The notes beneath the pieces were generated by a model that was given only the letters and a program-made list of their open reading frames with translations, was not told the origin of the DNA and ran no database searches. DNA of 64,000 bases from the NCBI GenBank assembly GCA_964616985.1, contig CAZTVF010000004.1:15414-79413 (forward strand). Reading direction: 5' to 3'. Below, piece after piece: positions 19,045-26,783 of the stretch (positions are counted from its first letter, which is position 1; each line of letters begins with the position of its first letter). Position numbers and translations under genes: made by a program. This DNA comes from CAZTVF01 sp964616985. GTDB lineage: Bacteria > Planctomycetota > Phycisphaerae > SM23-33.

Positions 19045-20616
19045 CTAGTGTCTGTACAGAAACTCCACGCTGTTGATCAGCGCCCACGTGAGATCGATGG
19101 CGGCCTCGCGCTCGCCGACCTTGTTGGTCTTGGCGTAGGCCTCGACGGTCTTCAACTCCTCGTCGGTCGGGTAGCGCGACAGGATCGTCAGGTACAGCGA
19201 CGTCGCCAGCTCCGTGGGGTTTCGCTTCGCGGCGAACAGGGCCTGCAGCTTGGGGCCCTTCTCGATCTTGTTCTGTATGTGCGTCGAATTCAGCAGGTGC
19301 AGCCGCTGCCCGCCCGAGGGGCGGTTGTTCCGCTCGGCCTCCAGCCCCGTGTCGCGCGAGGGGCGGCCGAAAAGCTCCAGGAACGAACTGCCGATGCTGC
19401 CGTCGGGCAGCGCGATGGACCGCATGGCCGGCGGGATGTAGGTGAAGGGCTCGGGGATCGGGCTGAAATACGTCTCGGTCGTACCGGTGATCTGGCACAG
19501 GGCGTCGATGAGCACCTCGGCCTCCAGGCGGCGAAGCGGATAGCGGCAGAAGTTGGCTGCCCCCTGCGGGTCGTTCGCCTCGGCCAGGGATGAAAGCTGG
19601 TACGCCTGCGAGGTGAGGATCAGGCGGTAGACGTGCTTGAGGTCGTAGTGCGAGGCGATCAGCTCGCGCTGGAGGTAGTCGAGCAGTTCGGGGTTCGAGG
19701 GCGGGTTGTCGGGGCGGATGTCATCGGGCTCGTGGATGATGCCGCGGCCCAGCAGCCAGCTCCACACCCGGTTGACGATATTGCGGGCGAAGTACGGGTT
19801 GTTGGGCTCGATCAGCCAGTCAGCGAAGACCTCGCGCGGGTCGCTGTTGGCGTCGGCCTTGACGGCTGTGCCGTCGGGGAAAGTCGCCGACCGCCACGCG
19901 GGCCCGCCCGGCTGCGTGCTGGCCTTGGCGACGTTGAAGAAGACGATCTCTTCCTTCCACTCGGCCGTGGGCTTGTAGCCCACCAGCGCGAAGAAGCTCG
20001 CCATGGCCGCCCGCCGCTCCTTGGGCCAGTTCTCGGCCCGCATGCCCATGAAGTTCAGGGCGACGGTCTGGGCGATGCCCTCGGGCGTGCGGTTCTGCAT
20101 CGCGCGGTAGAAGTTCACGGGCGGCACGCGGAAGTTGCCGCCGCTGGAGGTGAGCAGCTCGCGGACGAAGCGGTCGTAGGGCTTGCCCTGGCGGATCGAG
20201 TCGCGGATCCACCGGTGGTACGCCTGCGCGGCGTTGGGCCACAGGTTGACCGGGAACTCGGCCTTGATTCGCAGCAGGTCGGACCATTTCATCGCCCAGT
20301 AGTCGGCAAATTCTTCGCGTCCCAGTAGGCGGTCGATGAGGGCGACGCGCTTGTTGGGGTCGGGGCTCTGGATGAAGTCGTTCGCCTCAGCCTCCGTCGG
20401 CAGCGTGCCGATGACATCCAGGAACGCGCGGCGGAGAAAGACGGAGTCGGTGCATATCTTCGCCGGCGCGATCTTCCGCTGCGCCAGCCGGTCGAGCACG
20501 AGCTTGTCGATGGTCCCCTGCGGAGCGGGCGCGTCGTTGCTATCGAACGGGTTGGTCGCGGCCTGCGCCGCTGCCGCCGCCATCACGGCCACCATCATCA
20601 AGGCTATCCGCATCAT
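19045..20616 (-). CDS. DUF1549/DUF1553 protein
   Basis: 523 residues from the ATG at 20616, which opens a signal peptide (MMRIALMMVAVMAAAAAQA). The DUF1549 part is FLRRAFLDVIGTLPTEAEA and DYWAMKWSDLLRIKAEFPVN. The DUF1553 part is FARNIVNRVWSWLLGRGIIH, DDIRPDNPPSNPELLDYL and LSRYPTDEELKTVEAY. The cytochrome c (PSCyt) domain and CXXCH motif often found at the N-terminus are absent, so this is a short member. It is the first gene of the operon with the DUF1501 protein. The family is abundant in planctomycetes and its reaction is unknown. Confidence 0.92.
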   Translation of the reverse strand: MMRIALMMVAVMAAAAAQAATNPFDSNDAPAPQGTIDKLVLDRLAQRKIAPAKICTDSVFLRRAFLDVIGTLPTEAEANDFIQSPDPNKRVALIDRLLGREEFADYWAMKWSDLLRIKAEFPVNLWPNAAQAYHRWIRDSIRQGKPYDRFVRELLTSSGGNFRVPPVNFYRAMQNRTPEGIAQTVALNFMGMRAENWPKERRAAMASFFALVGYKPTAEWKEEIVFFNVAKASTQPGGPAWRSATFPDGTAVKADANSDPREVFADWLIEPNNPYFARNIVNRVWSWLLGRGIIHEPDDIRPDNPPSNPELLDYLQRELIASHYDLKHVYRLILTSQAYQLSSLAEANDPQGAANFCRYPLRRLEAEVLIDALCQITGTTETYFSPIPEPFTYIPPAMRSIALPDGSIGSSFLELFGRPSRDTGLEAERNNRPSGGQRLHLLNSTHIQNKIEKGPKLQALFAAKRNPTELATSLYLTILSRYPTDEELKTVEAYAKTNKVGEREAAIDLTWALINSVEFLYRH

Positions 20617-20729
20617 CGAAGTGTTCCCAGCCGTCGGGCGTCCAAGAGCCTTTCCTATGATAGCTCCCGCGATCGCCGCCTGATACTTCAAACCCCCTCC
20701 CCCTCCGCAGTTCCGGGCCGGCCGGGTGC

Positions 20730-20761
20730 CATGCTTTTAGACCCGAAGGGTCAAAAGCATG
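20730..20761. repeat. Long perfect hairpin with one bulge
   Basis: CATGCTTTT(A)GACCC, GAA loop, GGGTCAAAAGCATG. It is preceded by GGTGCC, the same edge motif as the other dispersed repeats in this window. It lies between two minus-strand genes, 24 bp after the stop of the upstream one. There is no T-run, so it is better seen as a dispersed repeat or RNA-stabilising hairpin than a classical terminator. Confidence 0.7.
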
Positions 20762-20784
20762 TTTACAGCTTTGGGCCATCAATC

Positions 20785-21261
20785 TCACTCCGCGAGAGCG
20801 AAACTGCCCCTGTTGCCGTTGAAGAACTTGATGAGGTAATCGGCGTGCTGTTGCAGATCGCTGCGGATTTGCACGCCGGCGGGGCCGGCGGTGCGGTCGT
20901 GCAGCCAGTAGCGGCGACGGTACTCGAACTTGGGTTCCTTGAGCCTGTCGCCGGAATCGTTAAGCTTCCAGTAGCTCGTCTCGATCACGAGTTGCACCTT
21001 GCCGCGGCTGAAGTAGAACTCCCGGTCAATGTATCGCTGGCTGGTCTCGATGGCCCAGGTCATCTTGCGGATCTCTTTGCCAAGCGTCCACACCTTGAGC
21101 CACGTCCCGCCGCAGGATGGCTCGTCGGTGGCCCCCTCGACAACGCGCATCTCTGATATCTGCCGCGCGTGGTCAGTTTCGAGCCTGCTCTGGCCGCTCA
21201 ACGCGACGCCGGTGCACACAAAGAGTAGTGCGATTGACGCTGCACCTGCGATGGTCTTCAT
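20785..21261 (-). CDS. Hypothetical secreted protein
   Basis: 158 residues from the ATG at 21261 (GAAGGCG upstream; ATG at 21279 is possible). N-terminal signal peptide (AGAASIALLFVCTGVALSG), then a soluble domain rich in aromatic and charged residues (WAIETSQRYIDREFYFS, VQLVIETSYWKLND, FEYRRRYWLHDR). I do not recognise the family. It is less GC-rich than its neighbours and stands alone. Confidence 0.6.
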   Translation of the reverse strand: MKTIAGAASIALLFVCTGVALSGQSRLETDHARQISEMRVVEGATDEPSCGGTWLKVWTLGKEIRKMTWAIETSQRYIDREFYFSRGKVQLVIETSYWKLNDSGDRLKEPKFEYRRRYWLHDRTAGPAGVQIRSDLQQHADYLIKFFNGNRGSFALAE

Positions 21262-21438
21262 ACCCGCCTTCACTTCCATGGCAAAGCTGCACGCTATAGC
21301 CGGATGAATTATCGACAATCGTCAATCGTCCGCAACAGGCAATGACGTCGCGCGTGGAGTGCGGCCGCCAGCGCGCACCTTTTCGCTGGCAGGCGCGCGG
21401 GCGGGCTATTAGAGTTTCGTCGCGGAAGGAATCCAACC

Positions 21439-22755
21439 ATGAGAACGTATCGCGAACCAGCCAGGGACCTGCCCGTGCGGGGGGAGTATGACGTGGTCGT
21501 CGCCGGGGGCGGGGCGGCGGGCTTTGTGGCGGCGGTGGCGGCGGCCAGGGCGGGTGCCCGGACGCTGCTCATCGAGCGGTACGGGTTCCTGGGAGGCACG
21601 GCCACCGCGGCGATGATGGTGGAGTTCGGCAGCATCCACGACGGCGGGCGGGTGATCGTCGGCGGGATCCCGCACGAGTTCATGCACCGCCTCGCGCAGC
21701 ACAACGGGGCCGTCATCCACGACCCGGCGCACAACATGATCTTCGACCCCGAGAGCATGATCGCCGTCTGCCAGCAGATGGCCGTCGAGGCGGGCGTCGA
21801 ACTGCTGCTCCACGCGTGGGTCGCGGTGCCGGTGATGCAGGCCAGCGGCGTGCGCGGCGTGGTCATCGAGAGCAAGTCGGGCCGCCAGGCCGTTGAGGCC
21901 CAAGTCGTCATCGACTGCACCGGCGACGGCGACGTGGCCGCAGCCGCCGGGGCCGCCTACAACATCGGCCGCGACGGCGACCGCGCCCTTCAGCCGGTGA
22001 CGCTGGAGGTGCTGGTCGGCAATGTGGACACGCGCCAGGTGCCGCCGTGGACGGGCTTCAAGGACCTGATCGCCGAGGCGGCGGCCGCCGGCGAGTGGAC
22101 CATCCCCACCGAACGCTTCTTCTCCTGGGGCCGCGTGATCAAGCGCGGCGCGCCCGACGACGCGGCCCGCGGCTTCTACTTCCTCAACGTCACCAACTGC
22201 CTCGGCATCGACGGCACGGACGTGGCCGCCCTGACGCGGGCGGAGATCCAGACGCGGTCGCAGTTGGACTCATTGATCGCCTTCCTGCGGAAGTACATGC
22301 CCGGTTTCGCCCACTGCTACCTCGACCGCACGGCCGCCCAGGTGGGCGTGCGCGAGACGCGGCGGATCGCCGGCGATTACACCCTGACGCGGCAGGACGT
22401 GCTGGACTCCTGCCACTTCGACGACGGGGTCGTACCCGCGTGCAACTCCATCGACGTACACGAGGTCAAGGGCAAGGACTTCGCCCACGAGTATCTCCGC
22501 CGGGGCACGCACTACCAGATCCCCTACCGCTGCTTCCTGCCGCGGGGGCTGGGCGGCATCCTGGTGGCCGGCCGATGCCTCTCGGCCGACTGGCGGGCAC
22601 TGGGCTCGGCCCGCGTCATGGTCGTGTGCATGCCGATGGGCGAGGCCGTGGGCCTTGCCGCCGCCCAAGCCTGCCGCGACCGCCGCCCGCCGCGCGAGAT
22701 CGACGTATCCCGCCTTCGCGACCAGCTCCGCGCGGGCGGCACGGTGTTGGATTGA
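21439..22755 (+). CDS. FAD-dependent oxidoreductase (PF12831-like)
   Basis: 438 residues. N-terminal dinucleotide fold YDVVVAGGGAAGFVAAVAAAR with Glu in LLIERYGFLGGTAT, then ATP/FAD contact VVIDCTGDGDVAAAAGA and the C-terminal GGILVAGRCLSADWRALGSARVM. This matches the planctomycete/verrucomicrobial 'FAD dependent oxidoreductase' family in sugar-degradation clusters. The substrate is unknown. GGAAGGAA precedes the ATG. It lies immediately before the ADP-ribosylglycohydrolase gene and is probably cotranscribed. Confidence 0.88.
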   Translation: MRTYREPARDLPVRGEYDVVVAGGGAAGFVAAVAAARAGARTLLIERYGFLGGTATAAMMVEFGSIHDGGRVIVGGIPHEFMHRLAQHNGAVIHDPAHNMIFDPESMIAVCQQMAVEAGVELLLHAWVAVPVMQASGVRGVVIESKSGRQAVEAQVVIDCTGDGDVAAAAGAAYNIGRDGDRALQPVTLEVLVGNVDTRQVPPWTGFKDLIAEAAAAGEWTIPTERFFSWGRVIKRGAPDDAARGFYFLNVTNCLGIDGTDVAALTRAEIQTRSQLDSLIAFLRKYMPGFAHCYLDRTAAQVGVRETRRIAGDYTLTRQDVLDSCHFDDGVVPACNSIDVHEVKGKDFAHEYLRRGTHYQIPYRCFLPRGLGGILVAGRCLSADWRALGSARVMVVCMPMGEAVGLAAAQACRDRRPPREIDVSRLRDQLRAGGTVLD

Positions 22756-22785
22756 ATGAGCGACGATATCAATAAGGGAATAGAC

Positions 22786-23910
22786 ATGTCACAACCCCTC
22801 AGCCTCAGCGATCGCGTCATGGGCGGCATCATCGGCAGCGCGGTGGGCGATGCGCTGGGCGCGCCTTGCGAATGCCTGCACTACCGCCACATCCTCAAGA
22901 TCTATGGCGACTTCAAGGGCTTCGACGACCTGATCGCCGTCAAGGCGGGCTGGGGGTGGGTGCCGCTGGGCACGATCACCGATGACACGGTGCTGGCCGA
23001 CCTGCTGATGGACTGCATCCTGGCCAACGACGGCGTCCTCGACGCGCACTTGTTCGCCAAAGAGTGGGAGGCGTTCGAGACGCCCATCCCCAACCCCGGC
23101 GGCGAGCCCGTCGTCCGCCTCACCCGCATGCACTACATCGAGAAGATCCCGTACTATCGCAACAAGCTCCGCGAGATCAACAAGCGCGAGCTCGGCCACG
23201 GCGAGGCCAACGCCACCAACGCCATCATGTACATCGGCCCCGTCGGCCTGCTCTGCGCGGGCGACCCGAACAAGGCCGCCGTCATGGCCGCCGACGTGAG
23301 CGCCGTCAACCAGCATGGCCGCCCGCGCGACGCCGCCGCCGGCTACGCCGCCGCCCTGGCCGAGTGCTTCGTGCCGGGCGCCACCGTCGACAGCGTCATC
23401 GAGGCGGGCGTGGCCTACACGCGCGACTGCTTCCACACGCGCGAGATGAACGCCATGCTCGACCTCGCCCGCAAGTGCAACGATTGCGACGAGTTCATCC
23501 GCCGCTACTACGAGGAGATCATCGGCACCTACATCCCCTTCCAGGACGCCGAGAGCCTCGACAAGCGCCACTGGAAGCACCCGGACGAGCCGATGTGCGT
23601 GAGCTGGAACTCGGCCGAGATCCTGGGGCCCACGCTGGCAACGTTCCTCATCACGCGCGGCCAGGATGCCCGGGCGATGATGCTCGCCTGCGCCAAGATC
23701 GGACGCGACGCCGACACCATCTGCCGCTGCGCCGGCGGGCTGATCGGCACCTGGCTGGGCCTCCAGTGCATCCCCGCCGATTGGCAGGCGCTGGTCCTGA
23801 AGCACAATGCCTGGCTGCGGCTGAAGGAGAAGGGCCATGCGCTCGTGGACATCATCCGCCGCCGCGCCCAGACGCTCGGCGCCCAACTGACACAACTCGG
23901 CGCGAGCTGA
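22786..23910 (+). CDS. ADP-ribosylglycohydrolase family protein
   Basis: 374 residues from the ATG at 22786 (AAGGGAA at good spacing); an in-frame ATG at 22756 directly abuts the upstream stop. The fold signatures are clear: MGGIIGSAVGDALGAP, TITDDTVLADLLMDC (Mg-binding Thr-Asp-Asp), and the C-terminal KIGRDADTICRCAGGLIGTWLG. The family removes ADP-ribose from proteins or acts on related N-glycosides. In glycan islands like this one it may act on a nucleoside or aminoglycoside-type substrate, which is inference. Confidence 0.93.
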   Translation: MSQPLSLSDRVMGGIIGSAVGDALGAPCECLHYRHILKIYGDFKGFDDLIAVKAGWGWVPLGTITDDTVLADLLMDCILANDGVLDAHLFAKEWEAFETPIPNPGGEPVVRLTRMHYIEKIPYYRNKLREINKRELGHGEANATNAIMYIGPVGLLCAGDPNKAAVMAADVSAVNQHGRPRDAAAGYAAALAECFVPGATVDSVIEAGVAYTRDCFHTREMNAMLDLARKCNDCDEFIRRYYEEIIGTYIPFQDAESLDKRHWKHPDEPMCVSWNSAEILGPTLATFLITRGQDARAMMLACAKIGRDADTICRCAGGLIGTWLGLQCIPADWQALVLKHNAWLRLKEKGHALVDIIRRRAQTLGAQLTQLGAS

Positions 23911-23936
23911 TTGGGCACGAGGCATGGGCAGGCGCC

Positions 23937-24023
23937 GGTGCCATGCCGAAGCGTACCCGCGCCGGCATGCTCGCGCGGGCATGCCGGCGCGTCGCAGACA
24001 ACGCGACACTTCGGCATGGCACC
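23937..24023. repeat. Family B dispersed palindromic element (87 bp copy)
   Basis: Same inverted ends as the copy at 3785-3939: GGTGCCATGCCGAAG and CTTCGGCATGGCACC. The interior is shorter (CGCCGGCATGCTCGCG followed by GGCATGCCGGCGCG). It fills the space between convergent genes and may also serve as their terminator. Confidence 0.8.
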
Positions 24024-24050
24024 GGATTGGGCCGGATTGGCCCCCCTCTC

Positions 24051-25727
24051 TCACACCCGCGCCCGCTCCAACATCGCGGCGACGGGGCCATTGGGCTTGT
24101 CGATCTCGGCGGCGGTGGTGATTGTGACGGTGGGCATGCAGCCGAGCTTGGAGTGCAGGCTCATCCGCATCGCCTGGTCGGCGTTGGCGCCCGCCAGGCC
24201 CGAGTAGCCGAAGGATCGGCACCAACGCCCGAACAGGAACTCGTTCAGCGGGCAGGCGCCGTCCTGCTCGAGGCGCTCCAGGCCCGGGCGGCTCTGGTGC
24301 CAGCTGGTGAACAAGTGCACCTGGGCAAACGCCTGATGTTGCATGGTGATCTCGTTGCGCCCCTCGCCGCCGACGGCAAGGCCGTCGTTGATCGAGGCGA
24401 TCTCGCCGATCAGCCGCCGCATGCCCTCGGTCGAGGTCTGGTTCTCCACCAGGCAGTTGTGCAGGTTCCACGTCGTGAGCGTCACGTCGATGAACACCGT
24501 CTCGAGGTCGAGATCATCGACCGCCCCCTTGATGTTCCGCGCGAGCATGCTCCGCCACATCGCCAGGCCGGGATGAATCTTCACCATGGTCTTCTTGGAC
24601 CGGTTGCGGCCGCGGGCGGCGTTGGACTCCATCACCGGCTGCATGCCGTTGTGCCACACCCAGCCCTCGACGCGTTTGCTCTCGATGCTGCGATACTGGA
24701 AGTCGCGCAGGTACGCGTAGGCGGGGTGCGTGGGGTCCATGTCGATGGCATTGAAGTGCGGCATCGCGCGGAAACCCATCTGGCGAGCCCGCTGGATGAA
24801 CCGCCTTCCGCTGTCGCTGGCGACGTAGGTGGGGTAGTTCTCATCGTACGGATCGCTGCGCCAGCCGGGGATGTGCAGCAGCACCGACGCGGGCTCGACG
24901 CGCCGGGCCAGCGCCTCCAGAATGTCCTCATTCGCGGGGCACCAGCTGACGGCGAACCGCAGATCGTGCGGCCACGCCTGCCGCGGCAGCGCGGGGAGGC
25001 CGAATGCCGATTCCAGCCAGTCGCGGTAGACGGCCGCGGGCACGGTCCAATCGCCCTCGTAAACGTTGACCCGCCACGCCAGGCCGCCCGCGGCGAGACT
25101 GCCGTCGGCAGGGCCATACGCCTCCGTCTGCAGGCCCAGGCACCGCGGCGTCTGAGGCATGCCCACCTGCAGGGCCTTGTAGCGGTACCGCGTGTCGCGG
25201 CAGTGCACCCAGAAGCCGCCGCCCTTGCCCTGAAGCATGGCCAGGCCCGCCTCCCACCACGAGGGCCACTGCCAGCGGGTGTTGTGGATGAGTTCATCCT
25301 CCAGCGGCAACTGCACGCCCTGGAAGAACGGCGCGACAAGCTGAAGCTCGGCCCCGATACCCGTCAGCGTGTACTGCACGGCCCGCAGGCCGGGGCGCGA
25401 GGCATAGCCCGAGGGCTCGATCACGAGGTCGCCCGTCTGGGCGTCCTCGGTCACGGCCAGCACCGCATCGCCGTGCCACGACTCGAACCGGATCTCCGCG
25501 CGGCGGTCGCTCAAGGCCGTCGTGGTGACGCAGTCGCCGTCGTGGCCGCCCAGCGGCACGAGCTCCCCGCCCGCATACAGCAACTGCACCGGGGAGGGCC
25601 CCTCGGCGCCTGCCTGCAGATATTCGCGCCCGCCCGCCGCCTTAAGCGACACCAGCCGCCCCGCCTCGAAGACGGCCGAGAGGGTCCGGGTGGTGACGGT
25701 CAGCCGATTCTGTTCGACAGTCAGCAT
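24051..25727 (-). CDS. Putative glycoside hydrolase-like protein (DUF6259 type)
   Basis: 558 residues without an obvious signal peptide. The N-terminal half is beta-rich (VEQNRLTVTTRTLSAVFEAG). The C-terminal half looks like a TIM-barrel hydrolase: VLLHIPGWRSDPYDENYPTY, FRAMPHFNAIDMDPTHPAY, VFIDVTLTTWNLHNCLVENQ, DGLAVGGEGRNEITMQHQ. The acidic residues after strand ends (FIDVTL, GGEGRNE) are candidates for catalysis. I place it with DUF6259 proteins, a family of presumed glycosidases, with moderate confidence. It is convergent with the ADP-ribosylglycohydrolase gene. Confidence 0.7.
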   Translation of the reverse strand: MLTVEQNRLTVTTRTLSAVFEAGRLVSLKAAGGREYLQAGAEGPSPVQLLYAGGELVPLGGHDGDCVTTTALSDRRAEIRFESWHGDAVLAVTEDAQTGDLVIEPSGYASRPGLRAVQYTLTGIGAELQLVAPFFQGVQLPLEDELIHNTRWQWPSWWEAGLAMLQGKGGGFWVHCRDTRYRYKALQVGMPQTPRCLGLQTEAYGPADGSLAAGGLAWRVNVYEGDWTVPAAVYRDWLESAFGLPALPRQAWPHDLRFAVSWCPANEDILEALARRVEPASVLLHIPGWRSDPYDENYPTYVASDSGRRFIQRARQMGFRAMPHFNAIDMDPTHPAYAYLRDFQYRSIESKRVEGWVWHNGMQPVMESNAARGRNRSKKTMVKIHPGLAMWRSMLARNIKGAVDDLDLETVFIDVTLTTWNLHNCLVENQTSTEGMRRLIGEIASINDGLAVGGEGRNEITMQHQAFAQVHLFTSWHQSRPGLERLEQDGACPLNEFLFGRWCRSFGYSGLAGANADQAMRMSLHSKLGCMPTVTITTAAEIDKPNGPVAAMLERARV

Positions 25728-25811
25728 CGTGATCTCCTATCCGGGTGATGGGTATGGCGCGGGATTATGACGCGCTTCACTCGCGGCGTCCATCGCGGTA
25801 TAAACCCACGC

Positions 25812-26783
25812 ATGAACCAACCTGTTGAGTTCCGACAACACCCGGGCGACCGCTGCGTCGATGTCCTCATCGGCCACCTGCCGTTCACCTCGTACATCTG
25901 GCCGCTGACGATCAAGAAACCCGTGCTGTTCCCGCTGCGGACCGCGCGGGGCACGTCGATCACCCGGGGCTTCCCGCTGGAGCCGCGGGCCGGCGAGCGC
26001 GTGGACCACCCCCACCACGTGGGCATGTGGTTCAACCACGGCGACGTGAACGGCCTGGATTTCTGGAACAACTCCGACGCGATCCCACCGGCAGATCGCG
26101 AGCATTTCGCCACGATTGCGCACGTGGGAATCGCCCGAGCCGGCGGCGGCGCGGACGAGGGCGTGCTGGTGGTGACCAGCGAATGGCGCACCCCCGCCGG
26201 CCTGACGCTGCTGGCGGAGGAGACGACCTACGTCTTCCGCGGCGGGGAGGACTGGCGGAGCGTGGACCGCATCACGCGCCTGGCCGCACGGCAGGAGGTG
26301 TTGTTTCGCGACAGCAAGGAAGGCACGTTCGCAATCCGCGTCACCCGCGCCCTGGAGCAGCCGACGACGGAGTCGCTGATCCTGACCGACGCCGCCGGGC
26401 GAGCGACGGCGGTGCCGCAGCTGACGAACGATGGCGTGACCGGCCTCTACCGCAGCAGCCGCGGCCTGGAGGGCGACGCGGTGTGGGCGACGCGGGGCGA
26501 GTGGGTGAAGCTCGGCGGGCGGATCGGCGACGAGGCGATCTCGCTGGTGATCTTCGACCATCCCGGCAACCCGGGCTACCCGACGTACTGGCACGCCCGC
26601 GGCTACGGGCTGTTCGCCGCCAACCCGCTGGGCCAAGCCCCTTTGAGCGGCGGCAAGGACGAACTCAACCTCCGCCTGGGCGCAGGCGAATCGGCCACCT
26701 TCCGCCACCGCGTCCTCATCGCCTCAGCCGACCTGGGCGACGACGCGCTGAGCGCCGAACTCGGCCGCTTCACATCGACGTGA
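25812..26783 (+). CDS. PmoA-like DUF6807 protein
   Basis: 323 residues from the ATG at 25812; the in-frame ATG at 25767 gives a non-homologous extension. Typical family segments: TIKKPVLFPLRTARGTSITRG, VDHPHHVGMWFNHGDVNGLDFW, EWRTPAGLTLLAEETTYVF and FDHPGNPGYPTYWHARGYGLF. The family was annotated by homology as methane oxygenase PmoA, which is misleading; it is a beta-sandwich family frequent in planctomycete sugar clusters. Its 3' end overlaps the convergent lyase gene by 14 bp. Confidence 0.88.
   Translation: MNQPVEFRQHPGDRCVDVLIGHLPFTSYIWPLTIKKPVLFPLRTARGTSITRGFPLEPRAGERVDHPHHVGMWFNHGDVNGLDFWNNSDAIPPADREHFATIAHVGIARAGGGADEGVLVVTSEWRTPAGLTLLAEETTYVFRGGEDWRSVDRITRLAARQEVLFRDSKEGTFAIRVTRALEQPTTESLILTDAAGRATAVPQLTNDGVTGLYRSSRGLEGDAVWATRGEWVKLGGRIGDEAISLVIFDHPGNPGYPTYWHARGYGLFAANPLGQAPLSGGKDELNLRLGAGESATFRHRVLIASADLGDDALSAELGRFTST

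Noticed and set aside
21439..22755. Ubiquinone or succinate dehydrogenase flavoprotein
   Set aside because: It has the FAD fold, but lacks the covalent-flavin His motif and Fe-S partner genes. It fits the PF12831-type family better.
25812..26783. Particulate methane monooxygenase subunit (PmoA)
   Set aside because: The family name is an annotation artefact. The protein has no membrane helices and lies in a sugar cluster, so DUF6807 is the safer name.
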